Source of the DNA: Mesobacillus jeotgali
Lineage (GTDB): Bacteria > Bacillota > Bacilli > Bacillales > Cytobacillaceae
Direction: 5' to 3'
DNA: 64,000 nucleotides
Assembly (NCBI RefSeq): GCF_900166585.1
Contig: NZ_FVZC01000008.1
Location: 806,001-870,000 of the forward strand
The notes beneath the pieces are model-generated. The model had not been told where the DNA came from. It made no database searches and saw nothing but the letters and a program-made list of their open reading frames with translations. The translations under genes and the position numbers were made by a program. How positions within the stretch are numbered: the first letter of the stretch is position 1; the number at the start of each line of letters is the position of its first letter. Of the stretch, positions 1 to 8,010 are shown in pieces.

Positions 1-384
1 GAAGAAGGCGATGTCCTTAAGCACTATATCCGCAAGGGCGGATCAGGTGAAGAACAAGAAGAAACAAAATATCAAAACATAGTCTCAAACGAAGATGTTG
101 TCAAAAAGCTTGAAGCAAATGAGGATGTTGTTGTCCTTGATGTTAGAGAGCCGGCTGAATATGCTTTTGGACATATTCCAAATGCGATTTCCATTCCTTT
201 CGGTGATCTGGAAAATCGCGTGGCGGAACTTGATAAGTCCAAAACAATCCTTGTTGTTTGCCGCACCGGCAATAGAAGTGATATGGCATCACAGACACTT
301 GCTAGCCAAGGTTTTGAAAAGGTATGGAATGTTGTGCCAGGAATGTCTGTATGGAATGGACCAACTGAGTCTAAAGTAAAATAA
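1..384 (+). CDS. Rhodanese-domain sulfurtransferase, YrkF/CstA-like (5' end outside window)
   Basis: Partial gene, open from base 1 to TAA at 382-384; 127 C-terminal residues are visible. They form one rhodanese domain with LDVREPAEY and the active-site loop CRTGNRS, whose Cys would carry the persulfide. The first ~23 residues (ending in a Glu-rich linker) look like the tail of a preceding domain; in Bacillus YrkF that domain is TusA, but it lies outside the window. The gene is followed 42 bp later by a persulfide dioxygenase, a TusA and a TauE gene, the order of the B. subtilis yrk and S. aureus cst reactive-sulfur operons. Role inferred: cytosolic transfer of sulfane sulfur between protein thiols. 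Confidence 0.85.
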   Translation, partial: EEGDVLKHYIRKGGSGEEQEETKYQNIVSNEDVVKKLEANEDVVVLDVREPAEYAFGHIPNAISIPFGDLENRVAELDKSKTILVVCRTGNRSDMASQTLASQGFEKVWNVVPGMSVWNGPTESKVK

Positions 385-426
385 ATTTTTTTGACAAAAT
401 GAATACCTTAGGAGGTAAAGTGGATT

Positions 427-1548
427 ATGAGACCTATGACGTCTAAAGAAGTTACTAAAAAAGTTTTCAATAAAGAAGCACTTTTCATTCTTGATGTCCG
501 TAACGAGAGCGACTTCAATGATTGGAAAATCGAAGGCGAGAACTTTGATTATTTGAACATCCCTTACTTCGATCTTCTTGACGGGGTAGAAGAAATCCTT
601 GACCAAGTACCTGCAGATAAAGAAGTCCTTGTAGTTTGTGCTAAAGAAGGTTCTTCTGTGATGGTCGCTGAAATGCTTGAGGAAGCAGGACGAGAAGTGT
701 CTTATCTTCAAGGCGGTATGAAAGCGTGGAGTGAACACCTTGAGCCAGTCAAGGTTGGCGATTTAAAGGATGGCGGATCAATGTACCAGTTCGTCCGCAT
801 CGGAAAAGGATGCCTGTCTTACGCAGTCGTTTCTAACGGTGAGGCTGCTCTAATCGACGCGACTAGAATGACTGATGTATACCTTGATTTTGCTAAAGAA
901 CTTGGCGTGGAAATCAAGCATGTATTCGATACACACTTGCACGCAGACCACATTTCCGGCGGCAGAAAAATTGCTGAAGCAACAGGTGCAACATACTGGC
1001 TGCCTCCAAAAGATGCTGATGAAGTAACATTTAACTACCAGCCTCTGGAAGATGGCAACAATGTAAAAATCGGTGAAACAAACATCGATATCAATGCGCT
1101 TTACACACCAGGCCATACAATCGGATCGACTTCATTTGTAGTAGATGAAAAATATCTTCTGTCTGGGGATATACTATTCATCGATTCAATTGGACGCCCA
1201 GACCTTGCTGGTAAAGCAGAAGACTGGGTAACGGACCTTAGAAACTCGCTGTACACACGTTACAAGCAGCTTTCAGATGACCTGGTGGTTCTGCCAGCGC
1301 ACTTCATGATTATCGAAGAACTGAACGAAGATGGAAGCGTATCTGAAAAATTAGGCACGTTGTTCGCAAAGAACCATGGCTTGAATATCGAAGACGAAGC
1401 AGAGTTCAGGAAGCTCGTTACTGAGAACCTGCCTCCACAGCCAAACGCCTATCAGGAAATCCGTGAAACAAACATGGGCAAAATCAGTCCGGATGATGAA
1501 AAGCAAAGAGAAATGGAAATCGGACCAAACCGCTGTGCAGTAAGATAA
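427..1548 (+). CDS. Rhodanese - metallo-beta-lactamase persulfide dioxygenase, YrkH-like
   Basis: 373 residues, ATG start with AGGAGGT at 410-416. An N-terminal rhodanese domain (about 1-105; Cys71 in VVCAKEGSS) is followed by a metallo-beta-lactamase domain (about 115-345) with the metal motif THLHADH at about 169-175, TPGHT near 228 and SGD near 245. This is the ETHE1/CstB-type iron fold that oxidises glutathione- or CoA-type persulfides to sulfite. The order rhodanese-then-MBL matches B. subtilis YrkH rather than CstB, where MBL comes first. It sits between rhodanese and TusA genes, and sulfite made here could leave through the TauE protein at 1927. Function is by family; substrate is inferred. 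Confidence 0.88.
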   Translation: MRPMTSKEVTKKVFNKEALFILDVRNESDFNDWKIEGENFDYLNIPYFDLLDGVEEILDQVPADKEVLVVCAKEGSSVMVAEMLEEAGREVSYLQGGMKAWSEHLEPVKVGDLKDGGSMYQFVRIGKGCLSYAVVSNGEAALIDATRMTDVYLDFAKELGVEIKHVFDTHLHADHISGGRKIAEATGATYWLPPKDADEVTFNYQPLEDGNNVKIGETNIDINALYTPGHTIGSTSFVVDEKYLLSGDILFIDSIGRPDLAGKAEDWVTDLRNSLYTRYKQLSDDLVVLPAHFMIIEELNEDGSVSEKLGTLFAKNHGLNIEDEAEFRKLVTENLPPQPNAYQEIRETNMGKISPDDEKQREMEIGPNRCAVR

Positions 1549-1607
1549 TTCTGTCCAGGGACGGTAATCGAAAAAATAATTTATAAACAACCAAGGAGGA
1601 TTTTAAC

Positions 1608-1835
1608 ATGAACGTAGCAAAAGTATTAGACGCAAAAGGACTAGCTTGTCCAATGCCAATCGTAAAAACTAAGAAGGCAATCACAGACCTTCAATCTGGA
1701 GAAGTTCTGGAAATTCATACAACTGATAAAGGCGCTGTAAAGGATCTGGCAGCCTGGGCACAGTCAACTGGAAACGAACTGCTGAAGCATGAAGAGGAAA
1801 ACGGTGTGTTCAAATTCTGGATGAAGAAGGCCTAA
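1608..1835 (+). CDS. TusA-family sulfur carrier protein, YrkI-like
   Basis: 75 residues with AAGGAGGA at 1593-1600. The TusA signature is clear: LDAKGLACPMPIVKTKKAI, with the persulfide-carrying Cys14 in a CPxP motif, then a C-terminal beta-alpha-beta ending in FWMKKA. TusA proteins pass sulfane sulfur between rhodaneses and acceptors in the cytoplasm. Placement directly after the persulfide dioxygenase and before the TauE exporter supports a role in reactive-sulfur handling rather than tRNA thiolation. The length equals that of stand-alone TusA proteins. Confidence 0.9.
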   Translation: MNVAKVLDAKGLACPMPIVKTKKAITDLQSGEVLEIHTTDKGAVKDLAAWAQSTGNELLKHEEENGVFKFWMKKA

Positions 1836-1926
1836 TTGAACGAAAGGGGAGCTTGTCTCCCTTTTCTTTTGGCTTTTTTAAGACGGCTGTCCATGTAAGT
1901 AGTTTTTATAAAAAGGAGGAAGCCCG

Positions 1927-2703
1927 ATGGATTTCACGTATCTTATTGTCATCTTTCTTATTGGTTTTATCGGCTCTTATATATCCGGGATGGTTGGAAT
2001 CGGCGGTTCAATCATTAAATACCCAATGTTATTATACATTCCGCCATTGTTCGGCATTGCTGCATTCAGTGCGCACGAGGTTTCGGGAATCAGTGCTGTC
2101 CAGGTTTTCTTTGCAACCATTGGCGGTGTCTGGGCATACCGCAAAGGCGGCTACCTGAACAAGACATTGATCATTTATATGGGATCCGCAATCCTAGTCG
2201 GTTCCTTGATCGGAAGTTATGGTTCACGCTTCATGTCTGAGGGCGGCATCAATCTAATTTACGGTATCCTTGCATTGATTGCAGCCATCATGATGTTCGT
2301 CCCAAAGAAAAACGTCGATGATATCCCGCTTGATCAGGTAACATTCAATAAATGGCTGGCCGCATTCTTCGCGTTCATCGTTGGTGTGGGAGCAGGTATC
2401 GTTGGTGCAGCCGGTGCGTTCCTGCTAGTGCCAATCATGCTGGTTGTGTTAAAGATTCCTACTCGAATGACAATAGCAACATCACTAGCGATTACCTTCA
2501 TTTCCTCAATCGGATCAACTGTCGGTAAGCTAGCAACCGGCCAGGTAGAATTTTGGCCAGCGTTGATCATGGTAGTAGCAAGTCTGATTGCCTCACCACT
2601 TGGTGCAAATGCAGGCAAAAAAGTTAACACGAAGATTCTGCAATACATCCTTGCAGTACTGATCCTCGGTACAGCAATCAAAATCTGGATGGATATCCTT
2701 TAA
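1927..2703 (+). CDS. TauE/SafE-family sulfite/anion exporter, YrkJ-like
   Basis: 258 residues, ATG start with AAAGGAGGA about 8 bp upstream. Eight or so hydrophobic segments, a Gly-rich first helix ([15 protein letters not shown]) and its internal repeat near 158 ([20 protein letters not shown]) are the two-fold repeat of the TauE/SafE (DUF81) permeases, which export sulfite, sulfonates or other anions. It is the last gene of the sulfur operon: a strong terminator follows within 10 bp. Sulfite produced by the upstream dioxygenase is the likely substrate; this is inferred from gene order, not from residues. Confidence 0.87.
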   Translation: MDFTYLIVIFLIGFIGSYISGMVGIGGSIIKYPMLLYIPPLFGIAAFSAHEVSGISAVQVFFATIGGVWAYRKGGYLNKTLIIYMGSAILVGSLIGSYGSRFMSEGGINLIYGILALIAAIMMFVPKKNVDDIPLDQVTFNKWLAAFFAFIVGVGAGIVGAAGAFLLVPIMLVVLKIPTRMTIATSLAITFISSIGSTVGKLATGQVEFWPALIMVVASLIASPLGANAGKKVNTKILQYILAVLILGTAIKIWMDIL

Positions 2704-2709
2704 GACACG

Positions 2710-2740
2710 AAAAAGACTTCGCTCCGGCGGAGTCTTTTTT
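2710..2740 (+). terminator. Intrinsic terminator of the sulfur operon
   Basis: AAAGACTtCGC paired with GCGGAGTCTTT around a TCCG loop, followed by a T run; starts 7 bp after the TauE stop codon. Confidence 0.9.
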
Positions 2741-2779
2741 AGTGTTTTGATACCTTATGGTGTGTTACTGGTTTTGTTA

Positions 2780-3030
2780 AAGACTTCGGAAAACTCTAAA
2801 GTCAGTAAGTTTTTAGGCCTTGAGAGGAAATTGGGAAATGACTTTAGACAGCTTTTGAGGAGGAGAAGCCTGCGCTGTCGAGAAATCTCTGCTATTAAGA
2901 CAGCTTTTAAGGCAGAGCGGCGAAAGCTGTCAAGAAACGTCTGTAATTAAGACAGCCTTCATGATGAAAGAGTGAAAGCTGTCAAGAATCTCCCGTTATT
3001 AAGACTGCTAACAACCAAAGTTGTCTAAAA
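2780..3030. repeat. 52-bp tandem repeat array A with a palindrome in each unit
   Basis: The AGACAGC motif recurs at 2846, 2898 and 2950, with AGACTGC at 3002, exactly 52 bp apart, and a degenerate unit begins near 2780. Each unit carries an inverted repeat: GACAGCTTT...AAAGCTGTC in the second, GACTT...AAGTC in the degenerate first, AGAC...GTCT in the last. Arms differ between units but still pair, which suggests structure is kept rather than sequence. The array fills most of the gap between the sulfur operon terminator and the M6 protease. A 67-codon frame at 2747-2950 runs through it and is not credible as a gene. Confidence 0.85.
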
Positions 3031-3219
3031 AGTTATGTCTAAGCAGCAAAGGCAGTTGTAATTACTCTACAGAAAATTGGTTTATTATGGCAGTATAATG
3101 AAATTAAGTCTTTTGATTCACCTATAAAACTAGCAAATAAGTAATTCTCCCTATTTAGAATATACTGAATATTTTATATTATTTAGGAAATAGAAATATT
3201 CCAATAGGGAGTGAATGAA

Positions 3220-5046
3220 TTGTTAAAAGTCCTTTCCACTTCGGCGTTATCCCTTGCTTTAGCGGGCAGCGCAGTATTTGCGGGAGTCCATGCTAATGAT
3301 TCCGCAGTCAAACCACAAAGTAAATATGAACTAAGCCTTGCTCACCATGTAGGTGCTGCGCCAGAGCTTGTTGATAGAGCCAAGGAATTAGGAATCGATA
3401 TTTCCAAGGTCGATCCTGCAGAGAAAATTGCCCAGACTGGAGCGAAATTCCAGGAGCCTGGTGATAAGCATGTAGCTTACAAGGAAGCAACTGGTGATAT
3501 CCCGGTACTGGTTATTTTGGCTAAGTACAAGGATGGAGATGAGCCGGTTGGCGACATGAAGGGTCAAGTCCCAGCTCATTATTATGAAGATTTAATTTTT
3601 GGAAGCGAATATAATCCTTACGAGCTGCCACAATTCCAAAAGTATGATGGCCCAGATGTTCCAAAAGATCGTACGATGCAAAATGCTTATAAGGAATCAA
3701 GTTACGGAAAAACAAACCTTATCCGCAAAGAAAACACTGAATTTGTTTGGGTTGAGCTGCCAAAGGGTGCCTCTTACTATCTTGACCAGGAAGGAACATA
3801 CGCTGAAGGCGGAGTGTACAAGCTTGGTAACGTAAATGGAGACGCACATACTGGCGAATTCATCCGTGACCTGTTAAAAGCAGCGGATGGTCAAGTGGAT
3901 TTCTCTAAGTATGCAGATGAGAATGGAGAGGTTCCAAACGTATTCGTCGTCCACGAAGGAACTGGAGCGGAATACAGCCGTGACCCGGCACAATTCTGGT
4001 CTCATAAATGGAGCCTGTTAAGTGCACTTTACTATGGAAAATACTATGAAACTGGCAAGACTGCACCTCAGTATGAAGGAATCAGCCAGGGCGCATGGAT
4101 TGACAGGACAGTCAAAGAAGACATGACATACGATGGAGTAGTCGTTAACAACTACAATATCCAGCCAGGTATCGGCGGTAACGTAGCTGGTTTCGACGCA
4201 GCGACAAACACTTATAAAGAAGAAGCGAAGACAGGTCCATTCCCAGTACAGACTGGCGTTTATGCACACGAATTTGGACATGCACTAGGATTGCCTGATT
4301 TCTATGACACTCTTTACTCATCAGAGGGAGTAGGAAACTATTCCATGATGGCAGGCGGATCATGGATGCGCTATCCGAATAAGGCGGAGTACGGCGGAAA
4401 CTCACCGACACACTTCGATCCATTCTCAAAGGTTTTCCTTGGATGGGCTAATCCAATCGAAGTCAAGCCAGGTGAAGTTAAGCAAATCACCTTGCCTGCT
4501 GCAAACAAAGCAACAGCAGATAACGGTATCGTGAAAATGGAAGTGCCGGGTTCTAATGGCACTGAATACTTCTTGTTCGAAAATATGCAGCAGGATGGCT
4601 TCAACAAAGGTATGGTCCGTCAGGGTGAAAACGCTCATGGTTTAGTGGCATGGCATGTTGACGAAAATGTCATCAACCTGTACCAGACAGCTGGCTTCCG
4701 TCCGAACAATGTTGAAAACTGGATGAACAAGCGCTTCCAGTACAATCAGTCACAGACTGCGAGCAATGGGGATGTGGTAACTCACTACGGATTGTCAGTC
4801 CTTCAGGCAGATGGCTTGTATGACCTTGAGAAGAACCTAAACCGCGGTGATGCTGGTGACTTCTTCAAGACTGGCAGCAAGATCACTCCTGTTTCAGGAA
4901 ATGTACACACTGGTTCTTACTACTTCTGGAAAGGCTTAAGTGATACACCTGCTGATTCCGGAATCCATGTGACTGATATCAAGGAAAACAAAGATGGTTC
5001 CATCTCAGCCAAATTCTTCTATAACTTTAATTCAAGTGTAAAATAA
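3220..5046 (+). CDS. Secreted M6-family metalloprotease (immune inhibitor A-like)
   Basis: 608 residues from TTG at 3220, preferred because AGGGAGTGA (3205-3213) lies 6-7 bp upstream; the in-frame GTG at 3211 would overlap that site. The N-terminus is a signal peptide (LKVLSTSALSLALAGSAVFAGVHA). The zinc motif HEFGHALGLPDF starts at His350, with Glu351 and His354, and is followed by a SMMAGGSW Met-turn-like segment. Immune inhibitor A proteases degrade host antibacterial proteins; family members in B. cereus/thuringiensis are near 795 residues, so this one is shorter and appears to lack much of the C-terminal beta domains. Stand-alone gene with its own terminator. Confidence 0.88.
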   Translation: MLKVLSTSALSLALAGSAVFAGVHANDSAVKPQSKYELSLAHHVGAAPELVDRAKELGIDISKVDPAEKIAQTGAKFQEPGDKHVAYKEATGDIPVLVILAKYKDGDEPVGDMKGQVPAHYYEDLIFGSEYNPYELPQFQKYDGPDVPKDRTMQNAYKESSYGKTNLIRKENTEFVWVELPKGASYYLDQEGTYAEGGVYKLGNVNGDAHTGEFIRDLLKAADGQVDFSKYADENGEVPNVFVVHEGTGAEYSRDPAQFWSHKWSLLSALYYGKYYETGKTAPQYEGISQGAWIDRTVKEDMTYDGVVVNNYNIQPGIGGNVAGFDAATNTYKEEAKTGPFPVQTGVYAHEFGHALGLPDFYDTLYSSEGVGNYSMMAGGSWMRYPNKAEYGGNSPTHFDPFSKVFLGWANPIEVKPGEVKQITLPAANKATADNGIVKMEVPGSNGTEYFLFENMQQDGFNKGMVRQGENAHGLVAWHVDENVINLYQTAGFRPNNVENWMNKRFQYNQSQTASNGDVVTHYGLSVLQADGLYDLEKNLNRGDAGDFFKTGSKITPVSGNVHTGSYYFWKGLSDTPADSGIHVTDIKENKDGSISAKFFYNFNSSVK

Positions 5047-5050
5047 GGCT

Positions 5051-5092
5051 AAAAAAACCTGAGCAGGAGATATTCCAGCTCAGGTTTTTTTG
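5051..5092. terminator. Bidirectional terminator between convergent genes
   Basis: AAAAAACCTGAGC pairs with GCTCAGGTTTTTT, with A and T runs on both sides. The TGA stop of the minus-strand lipid kinase (5080-5082) lies inside the hairpin. Confidence 0.9.
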
Positions 5093-5976
5093 TTGCTCGG
5101 CACATAAATATCCAGATGACCTGGAAGGACTTTTGCGCTGAATGGAAGCGGTTCGCCTTCTTCACCGTCGATATTGACCGCATGTGCTTTGTCGGACGAA
5201 ACATTAAGAAAGGAAGTCCGGAAATATTCCACATCCTTGCTATCTTCCAATTCCCCCCTCAAAAGTGAAGGAATGAGTGTGGCGATTTTTGGGACAGACA
5301 TCTTTTTTATGATGAAAGTGTGCATTTTGCCGTCATTCACATTCGCTTCAGGTGCAAGGGCCTCGAAACCGCCAACGGAATTAGTGAGGGCTGCAAGCAA
5401 AAGGAAAGTCTGGCCTTCCCATTTCCCGCCGTCATGTTCAACACAGATCTCAATAGCTTCCCCACTCAGGAAGGATTTTGCTCCTTCCATAAAATAAGCC
5501 AGTGATCCGAGTCTGGTTTTTTGTTCCGGGCTGACATTATAAGAGGCTTCCGCTATCGCGCCAACAGCTAAAACATTGGCAAAATAATACTCATTGACCT
5601 TCCCGATATCTACAGGACGAAGATATTGTTCTTTCAAAGTGGCAATCGCCTGATATGGCTCGAGCGGAATATTGAGCGCCCTGGCAAAATCATTGATGGT
5701 GCCGAGCGGGATGATACCAAGAACGGGACGATGTGCCTGTTCGGCAAGACCGTTGATGGCTTCATTGATCGTCCCGTCACCGCCCATTGCAATTACTGCA
5801 TCATATAAAGCCACACAGGCTTCGGTGGCAAACGCGGCAGCATCGCCTTCTTTCTCCGTTTCTTTTACATCAATCATGTGAAAAGCTTCTTGCAGGGTTT
5901 CTTGTATTTTCTCCACATAGTCCTTCGCTTTTTCTTTTCCAGACGATGGATTGACGATAATCATAGCCTTTTTCAT
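5080..5976 (-). CDS. Diacylglycerol kinase-family lipid kinase
   Basis: 298 residues from ATG at 5976, chosen because GGAGGT precedes it; a longer frame upstream to 6024 has no ribosome site and overlaps the GNAT stop. MKKAMIIVNPSSGK at the start and the nucleotide-binding loop AMGGDGTINEAINGL (GGDGT at 65-69) define the DAGK catalytic domain (DagK/BmrU/YtlR type). These soluble enzymes phosphorylate lipids such as diacylglycerol at the membrane. It is the second gene of a minus-strand pair with a GNAT protein 44 bp upstream. Which of the several Bacillus paralogues it equals cannot be told from the sequence alone. Confidence 0.88.
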   Translation of the reverse strand: MKKAMIIVNPSSGKEKAKDYVEKIQETLQEAFHMIDVKETEKEGDAAAFATEACVALYDAVIAMGGDGTINEAINGLAEQAHRPVLGIIPLGTINDFARALNIPLEPYQAIATLKEQYLRPVDIGKVNEYYFANVLAVGAIAEASYNVSPEQKTRLGSLAYFMEGAKSFLSGEAIEICVEHDGGKWEGQTFLLLAALTNSVGGFEALAPEANVNDGKMHTFIIKKMSVPKIATLIPSLLRGELEDSKDVEYFRTSFLNVSSDKAHAVNIDGEEGEPLPFSAKVLPGHLDIYVPSNKKT

Positions 5977-6020
5977 GTTCTTACCTCCGTTGCTGGCTTC
6001 CGCGTTACTGAGGCCAAAAT

Positions 6021-6590
6021 TCATTTAGCCTTGCTGAAGCTTTTCTTCCTCAGCTGCAATACGTCATCAGCAGGCTGAGGATTCTTGCCATATAACTTTT
6101 TCGAGTTAAAAGCATGGATTTCCTGGTAAACGTATTTCATCCGTTCGAATACCCATTCGTCGGTTCTTGGCGATGGAGCCCAGCTATAAATATCCATTTT
6201 ATTCAGTTCCCCAGTGACAGCATGGATTCTTTCATACTGAATAGAACCCATTTCCTTGAATCCATTTCGCTGGTAAAAATCGATCCGCTTTAAAGAATCG
6301 GGATCGCTGGCATTTTCCGGCTCGACTTCGAGAATGATGGCTTTATTCTTTTGTTTAAGTCTGTCCAAAAGCCTGGAACCTGTACCCCTGCTTCTTCTGC
6401 TGCCGCTTACCAAAATATAATCAATAAAAATAAAATCCTGCTGTTCAAGGTAAACAAGGACATATTCCGGTCCTTCTTCTTTTTTATATACTTTTTCCTT
6501 TTCGGTAAAAAGGGATTCAAAATGTTTTTTTGATTTCATTTCACGGGCCGGGAAGTATTCCAACAGCTTTTCATGCCAGTCTTTAATCAC
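6021..6590 (-). CDS. GNAT-family N-acetyltransferase
   Basis: 189 residues from GTG at 6590, chosen because AAAGGAG lies 8 bp upstream; the upstream ATG frame to 6662 lacks a ribosome site. The middle part carries a GNAT acetyl-CoA loop (SRRSRGTGSRLLDRL), a beta strand AIILEVEPEN, and FYQRNGFKEMG, which is the typical end of the fold. Substrate unknown. It is divergent from the ATP-grasp gene at 6766, the two sharing a 175-bp promoter region with a large palindrome. Confidence 0.82.
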   Translation of the reverse strand: MIKDWHEKLLEYFPAREMKSKKHFESLFTEKEKVYKKEEGPEYVLVYLEQQDFIFIDYILVSGSRRSRGTGSRLLDRLKQKNKAIILEVEPENASDPDSLKRIDFYQRNGFKEMGSIQYERIHAVTGELNKMDIYSWAPSPRTDEWVFERMKYVYQEIHAFNSKKLYGKNPQPADDVLQLRKKSFSKAK

Positions 6591-6683
6591 GTTTGGTGCT
6601 CCTTTATAGTAATTTGGATTTACCATCTTGATGGAAACTATAATTACATACCTGAAAAACAAGAATATTAAACCATTTTTTTG

Positions 6684-6712
6684 AAAATAGTAGTTTGAAA
6701 AATTACTATTTT
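6684..6712. promoter_or_regulatory. Perfect 9-bp inverted repeat, probable operator
   Basis: AAAATAGTA and TACTATTTT, separated by 11 bp (6693-6703). It overlaps the candidate -35 box of the ATP-grasp gene and lies 94 bp upstream of the divergent GNAT start. Size and spacing fit a dimeric repressor; no regulator gene is adjacent. Confidence 0.65.
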
Positions 6713-6723
6713 GGAAATATATA
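6695..6723 (+). promoter_or_regulatory. SigA-type promoter of the ATP-grasp gene
   Basis: TTGAAA (6695-6700), 17-bp spacer, TATATA (6718-6723), ending 42 bp before the ATG at 6766. Confidence 0.65.
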
Positions 6724-6765
6724 AGTCGTTATACTACTTTTTTTAGTGGAAGCGGGGAGCTTTTA

Positions 6766-7995
6766 ATGGAGAATACAGAAAATAAAAAAGAACAGCTAAC
6801 AGCCATATTGGGATGGAGTCTTCCTGCGATCGAAGCTATGGATAAGCTTGGCCGTCCATTCGTCGTAGTAGGTCCGCCTGATTTCCAGGAGTTTGCGGAT
6901 AAGCATGAAATTCAATTTATTGGCTGGGAATTCGACCGTTTAAATGAAAAATCGACCGAGCTTTATGAAAAGCTCAGGATGCTCAACACTAGGCTCGCTG
7001 TCCCGATTTATGAAGAAACGGTCGAATGGGCCGGGGCGCTAAATGCAAGATTTACAGGAGACCCTAGAATCTTTAATCGTTCACTTCTGCTTCGGGACAA
7101 AGGGCTGATGAAACGTAAAGCACAAATTGCAGGTATGAGAGTCGGAGTTTTTGAAGAGGCATATGACAAGCAGGATGTATACAGATTCCTGAAGCGGGTT
7201 AATGAGGCATTGATTAAGCTGGATGGCGATCCGAATGACCCTATTCATGTAAAGCCGCTTAATAAAGCGGGTACAGTCGGGCACAGGATGATCAGGGAAG
7301 CAAAAGAGATTGAGATGATGGATGACTCTGAGTTTCCATGTCTGATGGAAAGCCATCTTGATGGCCAGGAATTCTCTTGTGAAGTTTTTATCCATAATGG
7401 AAAAATTCGCTTTCTGAATATCACGGAATATGTACAGCTAGGCCATTCGAATTTTGTGCCAGCCTCTCCTTCTCTAGAGGAATGGAGACCGCAAATCAGG
7501 GCAGAGATTGAGAAACTGGTAGAGTCCTTCGAAATAAAATACGGCGTCATCCACCCGGAATTTTTCATTTCCCCGGACGGAAAAATCAATTTTGGCGAAG
7601 TGGCTGCCAGGGTTCCGGGAGGGCATATTTTCGAACTGATTGAAAGGGCTTATGGCTTCAGTGCTTTTCAGGCGCAAATTCTCTGCAGTGATCCACTGAC
7701 AACCGAAGAGGAGCTCGAAGCCTTTTTCCCTGAAGAAGTTGTATCTGCAAAAGGGTTTGCGGGAAGCCTCATGGTCTATCCCCGTGTACAGCTGATTGAA
7801 AAGCTGAATGTCCCAACTGAATTGAAGGAAAATCCATACTTCGAAAGACATGATATGTTCATCCCTGTTACTTCAAAGGTGGCTGAGCGGGTAGGGTTCG
7901 GAAACCATTACGGAACGATCTTTTTCTTTGGCGATGACAGCACAAAGATGAGAGAGCTTTTGAAAGAATACGAGAATTACGATTTTTATTTATAA
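6766..7995 (+). CDS. ATP-grasp ligase of unknown product
   Basis: 409 residues. The ATP-grasp fold is visible: lysine in HVKPLNKAGTVG (161-172), the glycine-rich PCLMESHLDGQEFSCEVFI (191-209), and the metal-binding end GVIHPEFFISPDGKINFGEVAARVPGGHI (260-288; Glu278, Arg282). ATP-grasp enzymes join a carboxylate to an amine or thiol through an acyl phosphate; carnosine synthase and the BacD-type dipeptide ligases belong to this superfamily. The substrate here is unknown. The next gene starts 15 bp downstream, so the two are co-transcribed up to the terminator at 9997. GCGGGGAGC serves as ribosome site. Inference: it makes an amide-bonded small molecule or modifies a peptide. Confidence 0.8.
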   Translation: MENTENKKEQLTAILGWSLPAIEAMDKLGRPFVVVGPPDFQEFADKHEIQFIGWEFDRLNEKSTELYEKLRMLNTRLAVPIYEETVEWAGALNARFTGDPRIFNRSLLLRDKGLMKRKAQIAGMRVGVFEEAYDKQDVYRFLKRVNEALIKLDGDPNDPIHVKPLNKAGTVGHRMIREAKEIEMMDDSEFPCLMESHLDGQEFSCEVFIHNGKIRFLNITEYVQLGHSNFVPASPSLEEWRPQIRAEIEKLVESFEIKYGVIHPEFFISPDGKINFGEVAARVPGGHIFELIERAYGFSAFQAQILCSDPLTTEEELEAFFPEEVVSAKGFAGSLMVYPRVQLIEKLNVPTELKENPYFERHDMFIPVTSKVAERVGFGNHYGTIFFFGDDSTKMRELLKEYENYDFYL

Positions 7996-8010
7996 GGGAG
8001 AAGAGCAGCG

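Noticed and set aside
2747..2950. 67-codon frame after the sulfur operon
   Set aside because: Lies across array A, lacks a ribosome site, and has no protein-like composition.
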